Part shown: positions 36,700 to 38,642 of the stretch, one piece after another
Position numbering within the stretch: the first letter of the stretch is position 1
Layout: the number at the start of each line of letters is the position of its first letter
Assembly: GCF_000003605.2 (NCBI RefSeq)
Contig: NW_003122814.1
Span: 1 to 38,642, forward strand
Source: Saccoglossus kowalevskii
Lineage: Eukaryota; Hemichordata; Enteropneusta; Harrimaniidae
Direction of reading: 5' to 3'
DNA length: 38,642 nucleotides
The notes under the pieces: model-generated
Seen by the model: the letters and a program-made list of their open reading frames with translations, nothing else
What the model was told of the DNA's origin: nothing
Database searches by the model: none
Made by a program: the position numbers and the translations under genes

Positions 36700-37080
36700 C
36701 CTATATCACAATGCTGCTGTAGAGCCTATATCAAAACGCTGCTGTAGGCCTATATCACAACGCTGCTGTAGAGCCTATATCAGAACGCTTCTGTAGAGCC
36801 TATATCACAATGCTGCTGAAGACGCTATATCACAACACAGCTGAAGAGCCTATATCACAACGCTGCTGTAGAGCCTATATCACAATGCTGCTGTAGAGCC
36901 TATATCACAACGCTTATGTAGAGCCTATATCACAACGCTGCTGTAGAGCCTATATCACAACGCTGCTGAAGAGCCTTTATCACAACGCTGCTCTAGTGCC
37001 TATATCACAATGCTTCTGTAGAGCCTATATCACAACGCTGCTGTAGGCCTATATCACAACACTGCTGTAGAGCCTATATC
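36700..37080 (+). repeat. 1048-bp displaced repeat, left copy
   Basis: It matches about 37,748-38,128. Anchors are TATATCAGAACG, GAAGACGCTATATC (36,821 and 37,869), ACACAGCTGAAG, GCTTATGTAG and CTCTAGTGCC. A second local repeat of 648 bp in the same area links the GAGCCCAAATCGC monomers at 37,545 and 38,193. Confidence 0.85.
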
Positions 37081-37747
37081 ACAACGCTGCTGAAGAGCCT
37101 ATATCACAACGCTTCTGTAGAGCCTATATCACAATGCTGCTGTACAGCCTATATCACAACGCTTCTGTAGGGCCTATATGACAACGCTGCTGTAGAGCCT
37201 ATATCACAACGCTTCTGTAGGGCCAATATCACAACACTGCTGTAGAGCCTATATCACAACGCTGCTGTAGAGCCTATATCACAACGCTTCTGTAGAGCCT
37301 ATATCACAACGCTGCTGAAGAGCCTATATCACAACGCTGCTGTAGAGCCTATATCACAACGCTGCTGTAAAGCCTATATCGCAATGCTTCTGTAGAGCCT
37401 AAATCGCAACGCTGCTGTAGAGCCTATATCACAATGCTTCTGCACAGCCTATATCGCAACGCTGCTGTAGAGCCAATATCACAACGCTGCTGTAGAGCCT
37501 ATATCACAACGCTGCTGTAGAGCCTATATCACAATGCTTCTGTAGAGCCCAAATCGCAACGCTGCTGTAGAGCCTATATCACCATGCTGCTGAAGAGCCT
37601 ATATCACAACGCTTCTGTAGAGCCTATATCACAATGCTTCTGTAGAGCCTATTTCACAATGCTGCTGTAGAGCCTATATCACAACACTGCTGGAGAGCCT
37701 ATATCACAACGCTGCTGAAGAGCCTATATCACAATGCTTCTGTAGAG

Positions 37748-38128
37748 CCTATATCACAATGCTGCTGTAGAGCCTATATCAAAACGCTGCTGTAGGCCTA
37801 TATCACAACGCTGCTGTAGAGCCTATATCAGAACGCTTCTGTAGAGCCTATATCACAATGCTGCTGAAGACGCTATATCACAACACAGCTGAAGAGCCTA
37901 TATCACAACGCTGCTGTAGAGCCTATATCACAATGCTGCTGTAGAGCCTATATCACAACGCTTATGTAGAGCCTATATCACAACGCTGCTGAAGAGCCTA
38001 TATCACAATGCTGCTGAAGAGCCTTTATCACAACACTGCTCTAGTGCCTATATCACAATGCTTCTGTAGAGCCTATATCACAACGCTGCTGTAGGCCTAT
38101 ATCACAACACTGCTGTAGAGCCTATATC
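37748..38128 (+). repeat. 1048-bp displaced repeat, right copy
   Basis: Partner of 36,700-37,080. Small differences include GCTGCTGAAGAG against GCTGCTGTAGAG near 37,990 and ACACTGCTCTAG against ACGCTGCTCTAG near 38,035. Confidence 0.85.
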
Positions 38129-38339
38129 ACAACGCTGCTGAAGAGCCTATATCACAACGCTGCTGTAGAGCCTATATCACAATGCTTCTGTAGAGCCCAA
38201 ATCGCAACGCTGCTGTAGAGCCTATATCACCACGCTGCTGAAGAGCCTATATCACAACGCTTCTGTAGAGCCTATATCACAATGCTTCTGTAGAGCCTAT
38301 TTCACAATGCTGCTGTAGGCCTATATCACAACGCTGCTG

Positions 38340-38642
38340 TAGAGCCTATATCACAATGCTGCTGTAGTCCTATATCACAACGCTGCTGTAGGACATATAT
38401 CACAATGCTTCTGTAGAGCCTATATAACAACGCTGCTGCAGGTCTATATCACAACGCTGCTGTACAGCCTATATCACAACGCTGCTGTATTGCCTATATC
38501 ACAACGCTTCTGTAGACCCTATATCACAACCCTGCTGTAGAGCCTATATCACAACGCTGCTGTAAAGCCAATATCACAATGCTGATGTAGAGCCTATATC
38601 ACAACGCTTCTGTAGAGCCTATATCACAATGCTTCTGTAAGG
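38340..38642 (+). repeat. Return to type 1 dialect; fifth GGACATAT module
   Basis: After the type 3 domain the array resumes with GTAGTCC, GGACATAT (38,391), GGTCTAT, TACAGCC, ACCCTATATC, AACCCTGCTG and AAAGCCAATATC, matching 33,939-34,180 at an offset of 4452 bp. Differences are TATATAACAACG and GCTGCAGGTC near 38,425. The window ends within the array. Confidence 0.82.

Larger units (their letters stand above)
35600..38340 (+). repeat. Type 3 satellite domain (GAAGAGCC-rich)
   Basis: Here CTGAAGAGCC replaces CTGTAGAGCC in many monomers, and the type 2 signatures are absent. GCTGCTG and GCTTCTG monomers tend to alternate, especially at about 36,200-36,700, suggesting an incipient 50-bp dimer. 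Short monomers reading TATATCACATGCTG (bases of CACAATG lost) occur at about 35,686, 35,811 and 35,836. The right edge at about 38,340 is sharp and returns to type 1. Confidence 0.8.
1..38642 (+). repeat. 25-bp tandem satellite array filling the window
   Basis: The window consists entirely of head-to-tail copies of a 25-bp monomer; a consensus copy lies at 248-272 with core TATATCACAACGCTGCTG. GC content of the consensus is 12 of 25. Copies of 24 bp lose one base at the junction (TGTAGGCC or TGTAGTCC instead of TGTAGAGCC), and 23-bp copies lack two bases. The TATATCAC half is the most conserved; variation concentrates at the CpG (ACG to ATG or ACA), at the next G (GCTGCTG or GCTTCTG) and at the junction. 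The array touches both window ends, so its true size is unknown. I saw no monomer in reverse orientation and no insertion of foreign DNA. By family knowledge, such arrays are usually heterochromatic; a chromosomal location cannot be read from the sequence. I do not recognise it as a named satellite. Confidence 0.98.

Noticed and set aside
1-38642. CRISPR array.
   Set aside because: The 25-bp repeats abut directly; there are no unique spacers between conserved repeats and no cas genes.
1-38642. CTG/CAG trinucleotide expansion suggested by GCTGCTG in most monomers.
   Set aside because: Only two CTG units occur per monomer, and no expanded run was seen.
1-38642. Telomeric repeat or CENP-B box.
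   Set aside because: No tandem TTAGGG-like run occurs, and I found no match to the CENP-B box pattern (TTCG followed by ACGGG-type ends) in the monomer.
1-38642. TATA box promoters from the TATATCAC motif.
   Set aside because: The motif recurs in nearly every monomer as part of the satellite, without any associated transcription unit, so it carries no specific promoter evidence.
1-38642. Reverse-strand coding potential.
   Set aside because: The reverse complement of the monomer contains both TGA (in TGTGATATAG) and TAG, so it is even more stop-rich than the forward strand.

Overview
The whole 38,642-base window is one uninterrupted tandem satellite array. The basic monomer is 25 bp; a perfect copy sits at 248-272, with core TATATCACAACGCTGCTG preceded by CC and followed by TAGAG. 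Variants of 24 bp and 23 bp are common. Every monomer I followed runs head to tail in the same orientation, and I found no unique sequence, gene, RNA gene, transposon or inverted segment. About 1,550 monomers would fit the window (length divided by about 24.8 bp; an estimate, not a count). Such arrays are typical of eukaryotic constitutive heterochromatin (centromeric, pericentromeric or subtelomeric). I cannot name the species, and I do not recognise the monomer as a named satellite family.

The array is a mosaic of monomer dialects. Type 1 (about 1-6330, 25,150-26,880, 28,395-35,600 and 38,340-38,642) is rich in TGTACAGCC and plain TGTAGAGCC or TGTAGGCC junctions. Type 2 (about 6330-25,150, plus an island at 26,883-28,395) is rich in TGTTAAGCC, TGTAGGACC, CTATTTCAC, TTTATCAC and CTCTAGAGC variants. 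Type 3 (about 35,600-38,340) is rich in CTGAAGAGCC junctions and tends to alternate GCTGCTG and GCTTCTG monomers.

Superimposed are higher-order repeats (HORs) of several sizes: a 299-bp unit in three tandem pairs; a 595-bp displaced duplication near 0.9-1.9 kb; a 1924-bp unit at 7.5-11.3 kb; a very young 1804-bp tandem duplication at 13.1-16.7 kb with a 571-bp duplication nested in it; an 891-bp cycle at 16.8-18.5 kb; a 3293-bp displaced copy at 21.0/24.3 kb; and a 1048-bp displaced copy at 36.7/37.7 kb. Type 1 blocks also recur 25-31 kb apart in the same orientation but in permuted order.

There is no support for any protein-coding gene. The consensus carries a TAG stop at every monomer junction, read once every three monomers (75 bp) in each forward frame. 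The short open frames are stretches where that TAG is mutated or where 24-bp monomers hold the frame. Several of their ATG codons come from C-to-T change at the single CpG of the monomer. That CpG also varies to CA, the pattern expected from cytosine methylation and deamination on either strand. All coordinates and offsets were obtained by reading, without alignment software, so block edges are good to about one monomer.
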